Part shown: piece by piece, positions 11,801 to 25,105 of the stretch
How the letters are laid out: the number at the start of each line of letters is the position of its first letter
Numbering within the stretch: position 1 is the stretch's first letter
DNA from: Eleginops maclovinus
Lineage: Eukaryota > Chordata > Actinopteri > Perciformes > Eleginopidae
Length of the DNA stretch: 64,000 nucleotides
Assembly (NCBI RefSeq): GCF_036324505.1
Contig: NC_086352.1
Coordinates: forward strand, 7,788,001 to 7,852,000
Direction: 5' to 3'
Program-made: the position numbers and the translations under genes
Notes under the pieces: model-generated
The model's input: only the letters and a program-made list of their open reading frames with translations
Database searches by the model: none
What the model was told of the DNA's origin: nothing

Positions 11801-12744
11801 AGCGTGTGTAATATCGCCTGTGTGCATTGTGCTTTTAATTGAAGCAATAAGGGGGTCTCTCAGTAGGTAAGGTGTCACGGTTGATTCTTCATTTCCATAC
11901 AATACTTACAAATCACCAAACATGCATTCCCAAATTGCGGGTCTTTCATGAACTCCTCAAACAAATGTCAATTCTAATTAGGCTAAAACGTTCCATTGAT
12001 TTAGTGAGGGAATCATTTCCTCTGTCACTTAGCTAAGCGCTGCACAAATCATTCAGAGCTTTGGATCTGCAGATTGATAACTTATGCGGAGCGGTGTGAT
12101 TTCTTTATGTCATATTAACTTCAGCTGTCAGATCGCTTTTTGGACTCGACGCCGCTCCATTTGCTCCATTTTACGACGCGTGGTTAACGAACCCGGGCCG
12201 CCGCGTGCTTTGGATAAACATCCACCCAGTGACAGTGACACCTCACACTGTATCATCCCCAGTTGCTATAGGTAACGGCTCTTTATCTGGTGAACCGAGG
12301 CTTCAGTGACTCTTGCAGATAGGCTCTAAATAGCTCGGGTCTTTTATCCCTGTGTCTCTAACTTTATCTTGGCAGCTGTACCATGTCGTCTCAGGAAGAG
12401 CTCCCCAGCGAGGCTTCAGAGAGAGTAGGAGATGCATAGAGCAGCAGTAAGCCTGAGGAGAAGCCAGTGCTATAGAGAGAGGAGGGGGCTTCAGCGAGGC
12501 TTTTAATACATCCAGAGCTACAGCTAAGGATTATTTCAATTATTGATTAACCTGCTGATTATTTTCCGGATTCGTTGTTGTATAGATTGGTCTATAAAGG
12601 GTTGCAATATTATGGAAAAAGTCCATCTGAGTTACTTACTCCTAATGTTAGCAGACCACACCCTACTGTCAATCAAAGCCTGCACATCTGTGATTATGCA
12701 TAACTTTAAGGCATAATATATTACAACATTAGTCATGAATGGGA
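11801..12744. other. No gene seen
   Basis: A small CpG-richer patch at about 12140-12220 (includes acgacgcgtggttaacg). No coding motif. Confidence 0.5.
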
Positions 12745-12945
12745 TACAAAAGACCAAGTGCCACCGTGGTGTCCCTGAGCAAGACACTGGTTACCTACAC
12801 TGCTCCCCGGGCGCCGTACATAATGGCAGCCCACTGCTCCTAACACTAGGATGGGTCAAATGCAGAGACCGCATTTCGTTGTCCTAGTACTTGTACTCTG
12901 TGCAATGACAATAAAGTTGAATCTTTCAATCTTTCAAAAGACTAC
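12745..12945 (+). mobile_element. L2-like SINE/LINE 3' end
   Basis: Motifs in order are ctgagcaagacactggtta, actgctccccgggcgccg, ggatgggtcaaatgcagaga, ttgtactctgtgcaatgaca and ataaagttgaatctttcaat. This is the familiar 3' body and tail of fish L2-type LINEs and the SINEs that borrow their tail. The head is absent, so LINE and SINE cannot be told apart. The tail ends in repeated tctttcaa. Confidence 0.7.
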
Positions 12946-15900
12946 ATTTGCCTCAAGGGGTCATTCAAGGAACTGCAGTTTTGGGGGCTTTTACTTTGCC
13001 TTTATTTTTCCTCTTGTGCGATAGTTTGAAACTGAAAAAAAGAGGAGATTGTTTAATTAAGGAGAATAAACACAGCATTTATTCGCATTAATGACAATTG
13101 TTCTAATTGTTTGCAGCGTTTTGAGCTCAAGTACAAACATTTATTTTATGTTTTACTTTATTTTCATAATGATACACAACAGATGATTTGGACTTAATCC
13201 AATTCATTCTAGTTTGTTGAAATCACAACGTTATGCTTTTACACAAACAGGAAAGATAAATGCTCATGCAAATTGCCAACTGCAATGACTATTGGCACCA
13301 ATGCTTTATGTGCCTTATGTCTTCTCTGGCTGCTTTACAATAACTTAAAAACAATATTAAAACCTGTTTGATTTAGCAAAAATGTCCTTAATGAATACTG
13401 ATTATTGTAGCTGAGGTGTGTGCAATGGTTATGGATGAAATCACTAAAAAGAGATGGATTTACTGCAGGTTGGACTGAGACTCAATGATGTCAAAGTGGT
13501 TGCCCCATTTTCTTTTTTCCTCAGATTCATCCATGCTTTCACGTTATTTGCACAAATGTTCTTTTTCTTTAAGCTACCAAGATGGCATGAAGGACTAAGT
13601 AAGAACCAGCTTACAAACAGATAGAAACCAAGAAGGTGCCAAAAGGTCACAACGTGTCCTGAGCGGTTCAGCGTTTTCTACTGTTCAAAACTGCACGGCG
13701 CAGACTGCCAGGTGTCCGGTAATAAACACACGCTTTATAAATAACAGATGTGTGATTCATTTGTCTTTGAATCATTAATTCCTAAAATGCTGTGCAAACA
13801 TCAGCCGTGGCCTCCTCGTCCTCCTCCTCTGCTCCCCTCCCCTCCCTGCCTCTCCTCTGTCAGCAGGGGGAGAGTTGCTATGGTTACAGGGACTCTTTCA
13901 TGTTCACTTGTGCACCTGCTCCAGTGCAGCATTGTCTCGGCTTGCAAAATGTGTGAACACAAAACACTTCTTGTAAACTGTCAATGGACATTTCGGTAAT
14001 AGGCTTTGGGTGCACGCTTGTGTATTACAGGGGGAGGTTGGGCTCTGAAACGTGCTCATATTTAACGTCTTGTTCTAGACGTTTTAACAATAACTTACAG
14101 AACAATCAATATATATACCTCATGTTCTGTTAGTTTGATTTGATCTAATTAGGACCGTGTTGTCTGGCGACTGTGTATCGATCTATATTGCATGCATGAT
14201 TCAAACCAAGCTTCAAAATACAGTATGGTGTAGGCTAGTTTTTGAATTTGCAGGAGAGAACAGTGGCATGTGTTTCCAGTGAAATGGAAAAGGGACACAG
14301 CTTCTCACCATACATCACTTCACAGAATAAGTTCCTGATTTGATTTAAGAGTCTGACATTTAAACCACCTACAAGCCCCTCACCTGGAAAACGGCTCATT
14401 ACTAGCAGGAATATTTGATTGTGGGGAAAAAAGTAAAATAACAGACATTTTGAACTTTCTGCTGGACTCCTACGCAAGGAAAACCCAGAGTCTTAAAGAG
14501 CAAAGTCCGAAAATAGAAAATATTCTTTTATTCCAAGTTATAACGTTATGTGTGTTTATGAACATTTACAGCTCAGGTGGTTTTAATGACCAAATCTTTT
14601 AAGCAACTGTATGCTCATTAGCACTGCAATCATGCCAGTATTTCAGGACTACCTTACAGCATAACTTTCTATATATTTATTTACAAAGAACACACATCTT
14701 ACACACAGATATCATCAAAATGCAATTTCTATAGAAGCTATTTTTCAGATCTATACTAGGTTTGAACTGTTTTGCATTGAGAATGTGCAGCCAAAAACAC
14801 ACAGTCACAGAGACATGCTCCTCCATACATGACCCTCCTCCGAGAATCAGATATATTTCTTCGATGAGAGACTCATGAGTGAGAACCTCTTGGGAAATCA
14901 CATCAAATTACTGTTTCTTCTACAGACTATTAGCAGTATATGTTCAGATATCGGTCCTATTAGCGTCATGTTATTACAGAGATCTCTCTCGTGAATTCAG
15001 CTTTTATTTCCTATTTAATTTGCATGTCATATGAATCAGGATTGCCCCCCGATCTCTCTCTCATTTACTAGTCTATTACTGTAGCAGCTATTGAGTGGAT
15101 TGACACGCATCTCCTTATGCTTGTGTGCACACTGTCCTCCTATAACAGCAATATCTAATGAAGGATTCTCAGTGTACTGTAATTAGAGCCCCTCAGTATT
15201 GTATGAAAGGCTTTTATGAGCATGACAGGAATTATTCTTGACATTCATGGGATGGATACGCTGACTGATAATGTGTGAATGAGAAAATAAACCCTGTAAT
15301 TATTTTAAAGATATTTTTGCTTATTCTGCAGGGAACAAATCTAAATCTGTGCATGCATGCGTGGTTTTCTAAAAGCATGCACATGTGTTACGAGTGCACG
15401 AGTGTGGTCAGTTGCAAGCCGTCTGTATTTTCAGTTTACTTGCAAAGGCAATTCCCTTCAGCTTTTTTTACGATGATGAAACGAGGTCTCTGAAAGAAGC
15501 CGTGAATGAAACATGATGTTGATAAATTGATCATCAAATGGGGTTTAGTGCTGGGTGGAATAAACATGAAGCACATTATCTCGTGATGAAGATAGTGGGT
15601 CTTTGACTGTCCATGAATACTGAAAGCAGTTTTTGTGAACACAGGTTTGGAGCAATGGCTTGTGATTGAGTTGCAAATGGAGAAGAGGAGGCAGCATGGG
15701 TGCAAAACGCCGGGAAGACGGCAGCCTGTTGATTCTGGGGGTCAGGGATAATTATAATACTCCACTTCTATATTGTTACTCACTCTGTTTCGATTCTACT
15801 CAAGAGTTAAAGATGAGCACCCATCTTTTTTGACTTTTTTTAATTTGTAAACATTGAAAAATGTTGGGCAGGGTGCCATCTGGAGAGAAATTAAGTGGAG

Positions 15901-16744
15901 AGAAGTGTCAAGTTTATTTGAGATCAGCATTCTGTGGGAGTGAGACGAGTGCTGGGAGTCGATTTACTTCTTTTGTTGTACATAAAATCAGCAGAACGGT
16001 TTTTGGTAAGTGCCTCATTTTTCCGCCTGGGGACACTTAAACTCACATTTGCTGTTCATTCAAGAAGCTTCATATTTAAAAGTGTGTATTTTGAATGTTA
16101 TTTAGCTCTAGATAAACGGAGCCAAACCGTTTGCCATGGTCATCACTGTAGTTCAAACTAAACTATGTTATGCTGTTACTTGTTATGGTAAAAACCAAAC
16201 TGCTGAAAATGAAACCAAGGTGAAAGTGCCAAAAGAAACTGCTGTTCCACAAATGACCACTAGAGGCTGGCTACAGAGGACACTTTATCCCCATCGAACC
16301 CCCAGGTGAAAAGGCCAATTTAACTGGTTTACAATCAAAAGGGTCTGGTAAGCTAATTGCCCTGATTAGGACAACTGTGTGAGGGTGATTATTTAAAATA
16401 TGACATTTTTTACAAAAAGTGTTAAAGTCGTTCTTCGAGTGGCCGGTGGATGCCATGACAGGAAGCTAGCTGCTAGCTCTCTGCTCTGTTGAGTCACCTT
16501 CAAATCCGCCGACAATCTCACTGTTTGTTCCATTTCTGGAAACCTGGGACTTAGGCGCCAGTGCCAAGTTGGCGAATCCCACTTCATTAAGCTTCACTTT
16601 GACTCTTTCAAGTCCAATTTCATAAAGTACATAGTGATACGTACTGTATGTAAGTAAAGTGAATCACAATCAAAAGTGGGACAATTCTGTTTCGGCTATG
16701 GTCCATATTAAGTTTTCTTTACGTCACATTTATTCCATTTCATC
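12946..16744. other. No gene seen
   Basis: Nearly 4 kb of AT-rich, low-repeat sequence. Open frames of 60-90 codons occur on both strands without motifs or splice-site support. A C/T-rich patch at about 13810-13860 encodes low-complexity proline in one frame only. Confidence 0.5.
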
Positions 16745-16895
16745 CCAAGTGACTTTCAAACATTTCTACAAAGATCAGGAGGTTTAGTTTCGTGCCCAGG
16801 GGCAACTCAACATGTTGAATGCAGGGATCGAAGCCACTGACCCTCAGATTGGACGACCATTTATTCCCTGAGCCACAGCCGCCTCTCTTTCGTCT
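16745..16895 (-). mobile_element. tRNA-derived SINE head fragment
   Basis: On the minus strand the segment starts gaggcggctgtggctcaggg, an A-box-like head, followed by a B-box-like cagtggcttcgatccctg. The spacing is that of a tRNA-derived SINE promoter. The body soon diverges and no clear tail is seen, so this is a decayed or truncated copy, of a different subfamily from the SINE at 172-514. Confidence 0.6.
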
Positions 16896-17694
16896 GTCTC
16901 TTGCTCGTGATGTATGTATGTTTCCTTGGCCTACATTCACATCCATAACTCTCTCTCCATCATACTAGACAACTTCGCTTATCGTTAAAACCTTATCTCA
17001 GTGAGAGTCTGATACTTGCCTCAAGTTGGTTTATATGAAGGTTAACCTGTACAGCTGTCCTAGTAATAGCAACAGTTCATGTTAAACATGCTGCAGGTCA
17101 GACAATCTTGCTATGTCAATGTCCGTTCTGACTTTATGTCCAGCACAGGTAATGCAGCCACAGAAAAATGATCTGCTCCTCCGCGGCGGCCCACTTGCAA
17201 TCATTATCCAGCTTCAGTATTAAAAAGTCCCCTGAATTCGGACGCTATGTTACAGAGATAGCCCCCCTGCCACTGAGCTTATATAAGGCTTGTATCAACT
17301 AAGAGATAACCATGAATGGTGTCTGCAGAGCCAACAAGCTGCCAAAGATTTAACAGCCACTGCTCGGAGCCCCATTAAACTAACACTCTGAAGCCGGCTA
17401 TAACTCACACTCCTGGAACATCTCCACATTGACCCATTGCTGCTTTGATTGGACTTTTCTGTCAAAAGGGCCAGCATCACCGTGGAGGAGGTTTATGAGG
17501 CACAGCCAGAAGCCGTGTTTATTTTATGACAGGCATTTCAAATAAAAAAGGGAACGAAAGAAAACACTATGTCATTAATTCCAACACTTGGCGATGAAAT
17601 GTTGTCTGGTTGTCCAGCTGTGGGCATTTCTACGTGCTCCTTTAAAAGCAGGGTTGCTTATTTGATGCCACTAATTTAAAGGGGCGCTTTTATG
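16896..17694. other. No gene seen
   Basis: No signature recognised. Confidence 0.5.
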
Positions 17695-18015
17695 CAGGTA
17701 GGGGGGTTTTCACACTCCAGTAGTGTGTTTAGGTTTGTCTGCATGTAATTGGTCTGCAAAGGCCTCCATTGGACGCCTTAGTTTTCTTCCTAGCGCTCCA
17801 ACACATTGTATGTAAGAGGGCGGGACATCTCTTAGCAGTTGATCAATCACAACAGAGTCGGCCAGCTAACCGCTCTGAGCAGACTGGGCTCTGGTTTCAG
17901 ACAGAGGGTGAAAAGAGGTGCTGCAGCACAGGCAGTATGAGAAAAATAAAGAGCTTTTTGAACATTAAAGTACATTAAAATACTAAAATCAACCTGAAAA
18001 TTAGCATAAAAAGGC
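17695..18015 (+). mobile_element. MITE-A copy 3
   Basis: Plus-oriented copy with both flanking zones recognisable: cagtagtgtgtttagg near the left end, cctagcgctccaacacattg, gcgggacatctcttagca, agactgggctctggtttca, aggtgctgcagcacaggc, and near the right end agctttttgaacattaaag and atcaacctgaaaatta. The acatgtccc block present in copies 1 and 7 is deleted. Confidence 0.8.
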
Positions 18016-20739
18016 CTCTTTAACTCCCTCATGTTCTGCTCATATTTATTGCATCTCTGGCTTCTTACTACTCATCCACTACCGAAGTATTGTGTGCCAT
18101 ATGCCGGGCTAGGAAAAAAGATGATGAGCTACTGCTACAGCTGGTACAATATTGAGGCTGTATGTGTTGAACTGAATCCTTAAAATCTTTTGCCACTAAG
18201 CTTCAATACAGGGCAATTCTAATCATGCTTACTCTGGTTATTAGTGTGCTTTTCTTCTGGAGGGGATACATCCATATTTTCTGTCCTTTCAGCAGTAAAA
18301 GCTGTATGTGTATAGGAAATATTTGGTTTTACTGCCAGATTGTTCGTATCAAGTCTTTTTATTTCATTATTTTCCCTCCTGGCTTCTTATTATGTGCCAC
18401 CTGCCATTTATTTTTAAATGCTTTTTAAAGATTTAGCTTGAAATAAAGCCAGAAAGCTATAGTAACATGGCGGTGCAAACTGAACACACAAGCTATACTT
18501 ATGTGATTGATTTATTGCATGTCCTATTTTTCTTGCTTATTTACCCTGCTGTGAAAACTGTCGGAGCGTCTTTCATGTTGCTTCATGGGTGAGGAAATTC
18601 ATGCCGTGTCTCCTGAGAGAAATCTACATAATCATGAGCTATGTATGAAGATTAACTCCACCAGCAAAGCTGCATAATTCAACATCACCTGTGTAATATG
18701 TATGTTTTACTCACTATAAATACCGATTTATCTGCATTCCAGACAAGTTTGACAGTGTCCTGTAGGTAGAGTAGGGGTTTAATTAAGATGTATCTAAAGT
18801 GCAGGTTGTTCAGAAACATATAGGGGACTTATTGTCTTGTATCAACACACTTGATTCAATGCCTGAGAAAATGGCAATCTCAAGGTTTCTCTCTGTGTCG
18901 TTTCTGCTGCAGAAGATTTGTGGGCCTCCTTGTGGGAGTTCCAGCCTTGAGGGTGAAAAGGCACTGTCTTTATGAGTGCAAGGCTTCTGTCCATTGTTTG
19001 CATGCTTTTTTATTCATCCAAAGAAGATGTATAACACTTGAATACAGATTGCATTTATCAGTAAGTGGTGGCCATGTTCACTGAAGCTTGGGCGGTTATA
19101 GTGGTGTTCATTTCACATGTTGACACTATTTGGCATTGACAGACAGAAGGGGTTGGACTTGGAGTGATGTTTTCTGACACTGGCACCGCCATAGAGCACT
19201 TTATAATGAGGTAACAGCGTAACAATTGTATTTTGTACTTGTTTTGTAGAGGAATAAATGGCAAATCGCATACAAGGAGTGAAACCGAATATTCAGTGTC
19301 CCTCCCCTCAGAGCTTTTTAAAGGACGGCCCGGCGTTGCTGTAATACCGTTTAAAATGAAAACAGACAGCTAGTAGTAGTACGGTGGGTGCTGCTCTTGC
19401 AATGACATCCTAATCTCTCTCTCTCTCTTTCTTTCTTTCCATAAAAACTGTGCAATGGAAGGGACAACATTTGCACCATCAAACCACGTGCCCATATATT
19501 GTTAGCTAGCTGGCTAACGTTGCTGACAACGTAAACTAGAAACCGTCCTGTCATTGCTTTGATGAAGGCTGAGCAAAGCCCGGTTGTATTAATGTGAAGG
19601 AAGGGGCTGCTATACTGATCTTGTGAAGTAGAGAGAATTTTTTATCTCTCTTCCACCGTCTACTTTTGCCAGGTTACATTAAAGTTCCCACAGTTCCCAT
19701 TACTCTGGTTGTTCTATCGTCCGCCATTTCTACCACCTAGAGATACCTACTTTTGTTGAGTTGAAAGCTGTTTTCTTGAGTTCTTCTTGGTGTTTGCTCT
19801 CTGGTTGGTAATGATGCAGTTTGTGCTGTAGGTCCAGGGCTTTTATTGTGAAAGGGAGAACGCAACCCTAAGGCAGACAGAGCTAGATCCTGAAAACAAG
19901 GCTTCTGAGGAACAAGTTTAAACACAGAGGGTGTTATTAATCTCCAGCCTTTACATTGTGCAATCAACATTTACTTCCTTATAAAAAGCCAGAGCAACAA
20001 TGTTAAATCCATTGAGCGACACATGCATACACTCACATTTTAAACAATTCTAAATGAGCTATTTGAGTCTTTGGGTTCTGATTACTGCGATGTTTTCCTC
20101 AGTAATTGTAATGGACTTGGGTTACCATCATTTGTAGCTTCATTATTATAAATCCATTTCATATTATGTTATTGCCAAGCCCCGTGTGTTTCTATAATCA
20201 GGCCACTTTCTTCTGCAGCTCACTGGCAAAATAAGACATTACAATCCTGGTACTTGTATAAAATACATTAGGGGGATTTATTGTCTCTATGAGAATGCTT
20301 ATTCCAACCAAACATCCATTTCACATTTCCAATGAGTCATGCTCGATTAAATTCAATGTGTTGAAGATGGAAGAGAGTATTATCAAGCCAAGCTGTTTTT
20401 GTGCAAGTCTAATTAAAGTCCTACTTTTTAATGCAATATAAATGTCAAGCTCCGTGTGTGGCAGGATACTGGAATCAATCGGGTTTTAATGTATGGGGAT
20501 CCTCCGCCTGTGACAGGGATCAGCATGTCTCTGTCACATGTTGAAAGATGGTGCTTTGGAGTGGGTGGAGGTCTAGAGGCTCAGACTGTCTGTCCTCTGA
20601 TCTAAAGCTGTGCTTCCATGTGTTTGACATCGGAGCAGAAGCATCAACATATAGCTCTGGTTCATTCTTCAGAACAGTAAATCACGGCCGGAAAACTGGA
20701 TTTGTTTTGGCTGCTTAACACTCTGTTGTCATTGTTGAT
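18016..20739. other. No gene seen
   Basis: Contains a CT microsatellite at about 19412-19438 with an imperfect tttc continuation. No exon, RNA gene or other repeat recognised. Confidence 0.5.
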
Positions 20740-20890
20740 ATGAATATATTTCCTTTAGCATTCTGCACCATCCTGCAGACATTCATTGGTATGAAAGGGA
20801 CAGCTCTTTCTTGGTTTTATATGTACCTTTGTGGCAGCTTTATAGGGTCTATAGCACCGGGAGAACAAAGTCATGAATTTCCCAGCAATC
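20740..20890 (+). pseudogene. Decayed reverse-transcriptase fragment
   Basis: The open frame contains GMKGTALSWFYMYLCGSFIG followed by SIAPGEQSHEF. This matches the pattern of L2/Jockey-type reverse transcriptases around GxxGTALxWFxSYLxxR. The flanking residues no longer resemble the family, and the rest of the 144-codon frame (to 21174) has no resemblance. I call a short remnant only. There is no catalytic YxDD segment and no tail. Confidence 0.45.
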
Positions 20891-21564
20891 CTTTTGTTTT
20901 TAGTTTTCTGAGAAACATGACTTTCAATCACAGTCTCTTCACACTGCCACTCAGGAAGTGGAATTTACTACCAGCTAGGAGGTCCGAGACAATTGAGCCA
21001 AACATACATTATATCACACAACGAAATACATCCATATGTGGATTCTCAATTCAGACCTGTCACAGAGTTACATATATCACTATCTGCAGTCACACCAGAA
21101 TGAAAGGAAATCATTTATTTCTGATGTTAATGGAAATGAACAGAGATCTGCAGCACGGCCTTTTAGTTAGCTGAGCTGAGTGATTGTGTGTGGAGTTTTA
21201 AAAGCCCCTTATATCAAATGTATAGCATGTAGCACTGTCAGTTAATGTCTCAAAGCTGCCCTCCACGACTTATCATCGAGCAAGAGATTGAGAACAAAGA
21301 GTGTTGGTTGAGTGAGACAGAGAGAGCGAGCTTGCACAGTGTTACTTTCAGATTGTGTCTAGCCGAGTATGTTAAGTGTTTCAACCATTTAACGCGGCTA
21401 ACGTCCATTAGGCTGGTCTGGGTGGATGGGAAGTCCGGGCAGTGGGAGACACAGGGTGGGGGTTTTGTCTCGAATTCCCGCTCAAGATGATTACAGGCCA
21501 TAGTCTAGACATTACCTATAATGAGACATAGGAGAGGAGTACGCACAACTTCAACAATAAGGAA
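20891..21564. other. No gene seen
   Basis: Overlapping frames on both strands at 21245-21501 are mutual shadows without motifs. Confidence 0.5.
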
Positions 21565-22415
21565 TAAGAGGAGATGGGTGGAAAGGATAGGGATGAAGGG
21601 ATCGATGGGTGGAGAGATAAAGGAGATGTTGGTGAGGATTAAGAAATGAGGAGTGGCAGGTAAGAAGGGATGTAGAGATGAAGGGACTGGTTGGCGGAGG
21701 GATGAAGGGATGAAAGAGTTGATGGAGAGATAAAGGGGATGTGTGGGAGGTATGAAAGGATGAGTGGTGGGAGGACTGAAGGGATGAAGGCGAGGAAATC
21801 GATGTAGGGATGAAGGAGTTAAGAGGCAAGGAGGTCTCTGGTTGGAGGGATGTAGAGATGAAGGCGTTGGTGGTTGGAGGGATGAAGAGGATGTGGGTGA
21901 GGATGAATGGATGAGGGGTGGGAGGATTGAAGTGATGAATGAATGAGGAGAGGGAATTGATGTAGGGATGAAGGAATTAAGGGGTCAAGAGGTTCATGAC
22001 TGGAGGGATGAAAGGATGAGGGGTGGGAGTATGGAGGGATGTAGAGATGAAGGCGTTGGTGGTTGGAGGGATGAAAGGATAAAGAGGTCAATGGATGGAG
22101 GGATGGAGTGGAGGAGGATGAAGGGATGAGGGAATGAGGAGAGGCAATTGATGTAGGGACAAAGGAGTTAAGGGGTCAGGAGGTCTATGTCTGGAGGGAT
22201 GAAGGAATGAGGGGAGGTTATTGATTTCAAGGGGTCAATGGTTGGAGGGATGAAGGGGATGTGGGTGAAGCGGAAAGGATGAGGGGTAGGAGAAATAAAG
22301 GGATGAAGGGATGAGGAGCAATGAAGTGATTTAGGGGTGATTGGCTCAATGGATAGAGATTATGAGGGATGGGAGGTATGAAGGGATCTAGTGATAAAGG
22401 GATTAAGGGGTAAGT
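21565..22415. repeat. Degenerate GATG/GGAGGGAT minisatellite
   Basis: About 850 bp built from irregular variants of ggagggatgaa, ggatgagggg and gggatgtagagatgaagg. A longer block (gttggtggttggagggatga with its upstream gatgtagagatgaaggc) recurs at about 21846-21882 and 22037-22072, so there is a higher-order period of about 190 bp. The reverse strand opens long frames of S/H/P-rich residues, which are an artefact of composition. Confidence 0.85.
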
Positions 22416-23519
22416 TAACTAATTACCTTTACGTAGTTGAAAACACGGTGTCGGACCTTTTGCATACTACAGGCGGACAGAGTGTGTCTGTGCCTCAGTT
22501 GAACCTTTAAACAGCAACAGCGAGGGAGAGTTTTCATCCGTTAATGAATTTCCATTAGTGCTCAGTACAGAATCAATCTGGAAATGATTACTGTACTTAT
22601 ATTAGCGGCAAAGTATGAGTGTAATGTCTACCTGCTGAAAACTGAGTACCCTGTCCTTAAATCTCTTCTGCGTCTGGCAAAAATCATTATCAGTCGGTCC
22701 AGTTATTAAGTTGCAGGTAGTAATCATAAACCAATTTATATTTTAATGAGCATGACATTAGATGGAAGTGTTGAATGGGCCGTGCTCAATGATGCTAAGC
22801 AGAGGCAGGGAGGGAAGTTTGAGTCCTATTAAAAGAAGTAGAAAAACCAGCTGACTATGATTTGTGGTAATTGGCAAGGCGTTCCGCTTGAGAGTGCACA
22901 CACATCCCATTCAGTCACACTGTGTGGCTTTGATTCAAAAAAGCAGCAAAAAGCATAATTATTTTTATTGCTTTTCCCCGCACAAAGTGAGTTCAATCGA
23001 TCCAAACTGGATGGCTCCGGTCCCTCACGAGATATGACATTCAGTAATATAACACCTAATTATTTCTGCTGACTGATCCCGGGCCTGGCAGCATTCACAT
23101 AATGAGACGCTCCTCTGGCCTTCCCGCTTGAATTGGGAGGCGTCACTGCAGTTACTCTGAATTGGTTGAACTGATAAAAAAAAGTTACGATTCCCCGGAA
23201 ACAATTCAACCAAAAGCACAGAAAGACCAGCAAAACATGACTTTGTTCACGCTGCTATACCTCAGGAGATGGAAGCGAAAGATGGAATCACAGTGTCACA
23301 CAGGGTCCATGATAAAAAGCAAAAGCTAATATAATTACTTTCTACCGGTTTAACAAAAGACATATAACGTGTTTTTTCAAAGCTCCTGCTCTTTGTGAGG
23401 CCTCCCACACAACGACTGGCCCGATACGACAGGTTCTCAGGGCTGCGTCAGCATCTGGAATATTAAACCTTCTTGATAAAGGATGTACAATAATAGAGCT
23501 TCATCAAAGGAGTATTGTG
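22416..23519. other. No gene seen
   Basis: AT-rich with several ATTA/TAAT motifs between 22540 and 22780. Possible conserved non-coding DNA, but nothing can be demonstrated from one sequence. Confidence 0.45.
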
Positions 23520-23960
23520 AGGTAAAGTGAAAGTCTGATGTTTAAGTGAAAGAAGCAATACCACACTTCACTGCAGGCGTGTTCTGTGTGCTGCATTCAC
23601 CAGGCGAAAAAGCAGGCACAGAAAGTACTTGAAGTCTCAAAAGTAACAGCTCTAGCTGAGTGCTAATAATACTTATTTGAGGATAACTGCAACTGATCTT
23701 TGTTAAGCATTTCATTGTCTGTCTGGTTAAGATGGAGATCATTTCAACTGTGTATCACAATGACTTATAAGATGCCTATGTGTTCGGTTGGGTCATTTAA
23801 ACTCTTGATCTGCAGTTCAACCGTTCTGTGAAATATATTAGGTAAAATGTAAAGTACAAGCTCTGAATTGTACTGGATAGAAGTAGAAAGTGGCATCAAG
23901 TGTTAATTATTAAACAAACTACAAGTACCTCAAAAATGTATCTAGGTTCTATGCTGGAGT
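23520..23960 (+). repeat. Decayed fish 'aagtac' dispersed repeat
   Basis: Motifs such as ggtaaagtgaaagtctgatg, gaaagaagcaatacca, agtacttgaagtctcaaaag and aactacaagtacctcaaaa match a dispersed repeat I recall from teleosts, whose ends read like 'aagtaaaagtac...caagtacctcaaaa'. The same family hosts the foldback element at 40085-41016. This copy is old and interrupted. Confidence 0.45.
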
Positions 23961-24164
23961 AAAATTGAACACAATGGATATATACCAGGAAGAAAGGAAC
24001 CCAAGAGGCTTATAAAGTACATTTTAGATCAGGCTCATCCCACATAAGCTTGTTTTAAATACTAAAATGACTAAATGTATAGTATTTTCTGTCACCTAAG
24101 AGTGTCCAGACTACTACTTGCATTCATACGCTGTTCCAAAGTCATTCTAAGTAAAACAAACTGA

Positions 24165-24565
24165 AGGAAACGAATCATGTTCCTCTGCTTTATTCAACAG
24201 ACCACAGCACAATCTACAATTCTGTCTACGCTTGATTATGGTGTGTATATTCATGCTCCTCCTCACACCGTAAAGCCTCTAGACTCTGTATATCACATAG
24301 TGCTTCTTCACAGGTGATGTATTTGTCACTCTACAGCATCTTAAACAGAAGAGAAAAGACCAGCGTGCTTTTTTTAATTTATACGGCTCTACTGCAAATA
24401 CTGCCTAACTACCTCTGGTTTTACCTAAGTACGATATTTAAAATGTGAGATCACAGGACATTTTACACTAGCTGTATTCTTGTTCGAACCACATTTGGAA
24501 ATAGTGGTTTTAAATACCTAGCAGCACATACATGGTCCTGCTTCCACGTGAAGAGTATGCACAAT
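24165..24565 (+). pseudogene. Frameshifted LINE reverse-transcriptase C-terminus
   Basis: Translating piecewise gives STILSTLDYGVYIHAPPHTV, then KPLDSVYH. After a frameshift near 24305 it gives FFTGDVFVT. Further on it resembles an 'RSQDILHL...' block and a terminal AHTW-type block (cacatacatggtcctgc). These are the C-terminal blocks of fish L2-like LINE polyproteins (LDYGDxIYxHA, LKPLDxVYHSALRFITGD). At least two frame breaks make it non-functional. Frame-by-frame tracks would miss it. Confidence 0.65.
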
Positions 24566-24949
24566 TCAACTGAAATAATTGCAACTACACTTGATGTATG
24601 TTTGCAAAATCTCTGTCCATCTTTGTCTCATTTGCATGTGTTTGTATTTTATCTACTACACCAGAAAGTTAGACCCTTATCTCAAAAAGAACACCAGTTT
24701 TTTTAAGGGATCAAACAACCAGTGCAGAATAATAGTAAAAATATTGTTATTATTATTTAATCACTGCTGAATAAGGAGTCGGTGACCCTAGATAATTCCC
24801 ATAGCTGAACTAAAAGACACACTTTTCACAGCAGATTATTTCAACATGCCAGAAGCAGGAAAAGCACATGCGTGATTAATAGCATGTTGGTGGCTCTCTG
24901 GGTCTTACACTGATCAGAGCCACTGACACTGATCTGAAACACCTGTGTT
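24566..24949. other. No gene seen
   Basis: AT-rich, possibly the degraded 3' UTR of the adjacent LINE remnant. No tail could be identified. Confidence 0.4.
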
Positions 24950-25105
24950 AGGCACGATAAGACAATCAGACAGGAAGGAAACTAAAGACAGGAAGTAAAC
25001 TAGACAAGACAGGAAATGAACAAGACAAGACAGGAAGTGACAAAACAAGACACATTTCAAAGTAAAACAGTAAACTAAAAATACTGAAACTGAGATCCTG
25101 ACAGT
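24950..25105 (+). repeat. Decayed acaggaag-rich repeat
   Basis: Irregular iterations of gacaggaag, aaactagacaag and acaggaaatgaac precede tgagatcctgacag. It is related in motif content to 7970-8235 and to the 40-bp minisatellite unit. Period and copy number are not regular. Confidence 0.5.

Noticed and set aside
20740..21174. 144-codon open frame as a host gene
   Set aside because: Only the first third resembles anything, and that is reverse transcriptase. The rest has no motif and no splice context.
21551..22091. 92- and 90-codon minus-strand frames rich in S, H and P
   Set aside because: They are produced by the GATG-rich minisatellite read backwards.
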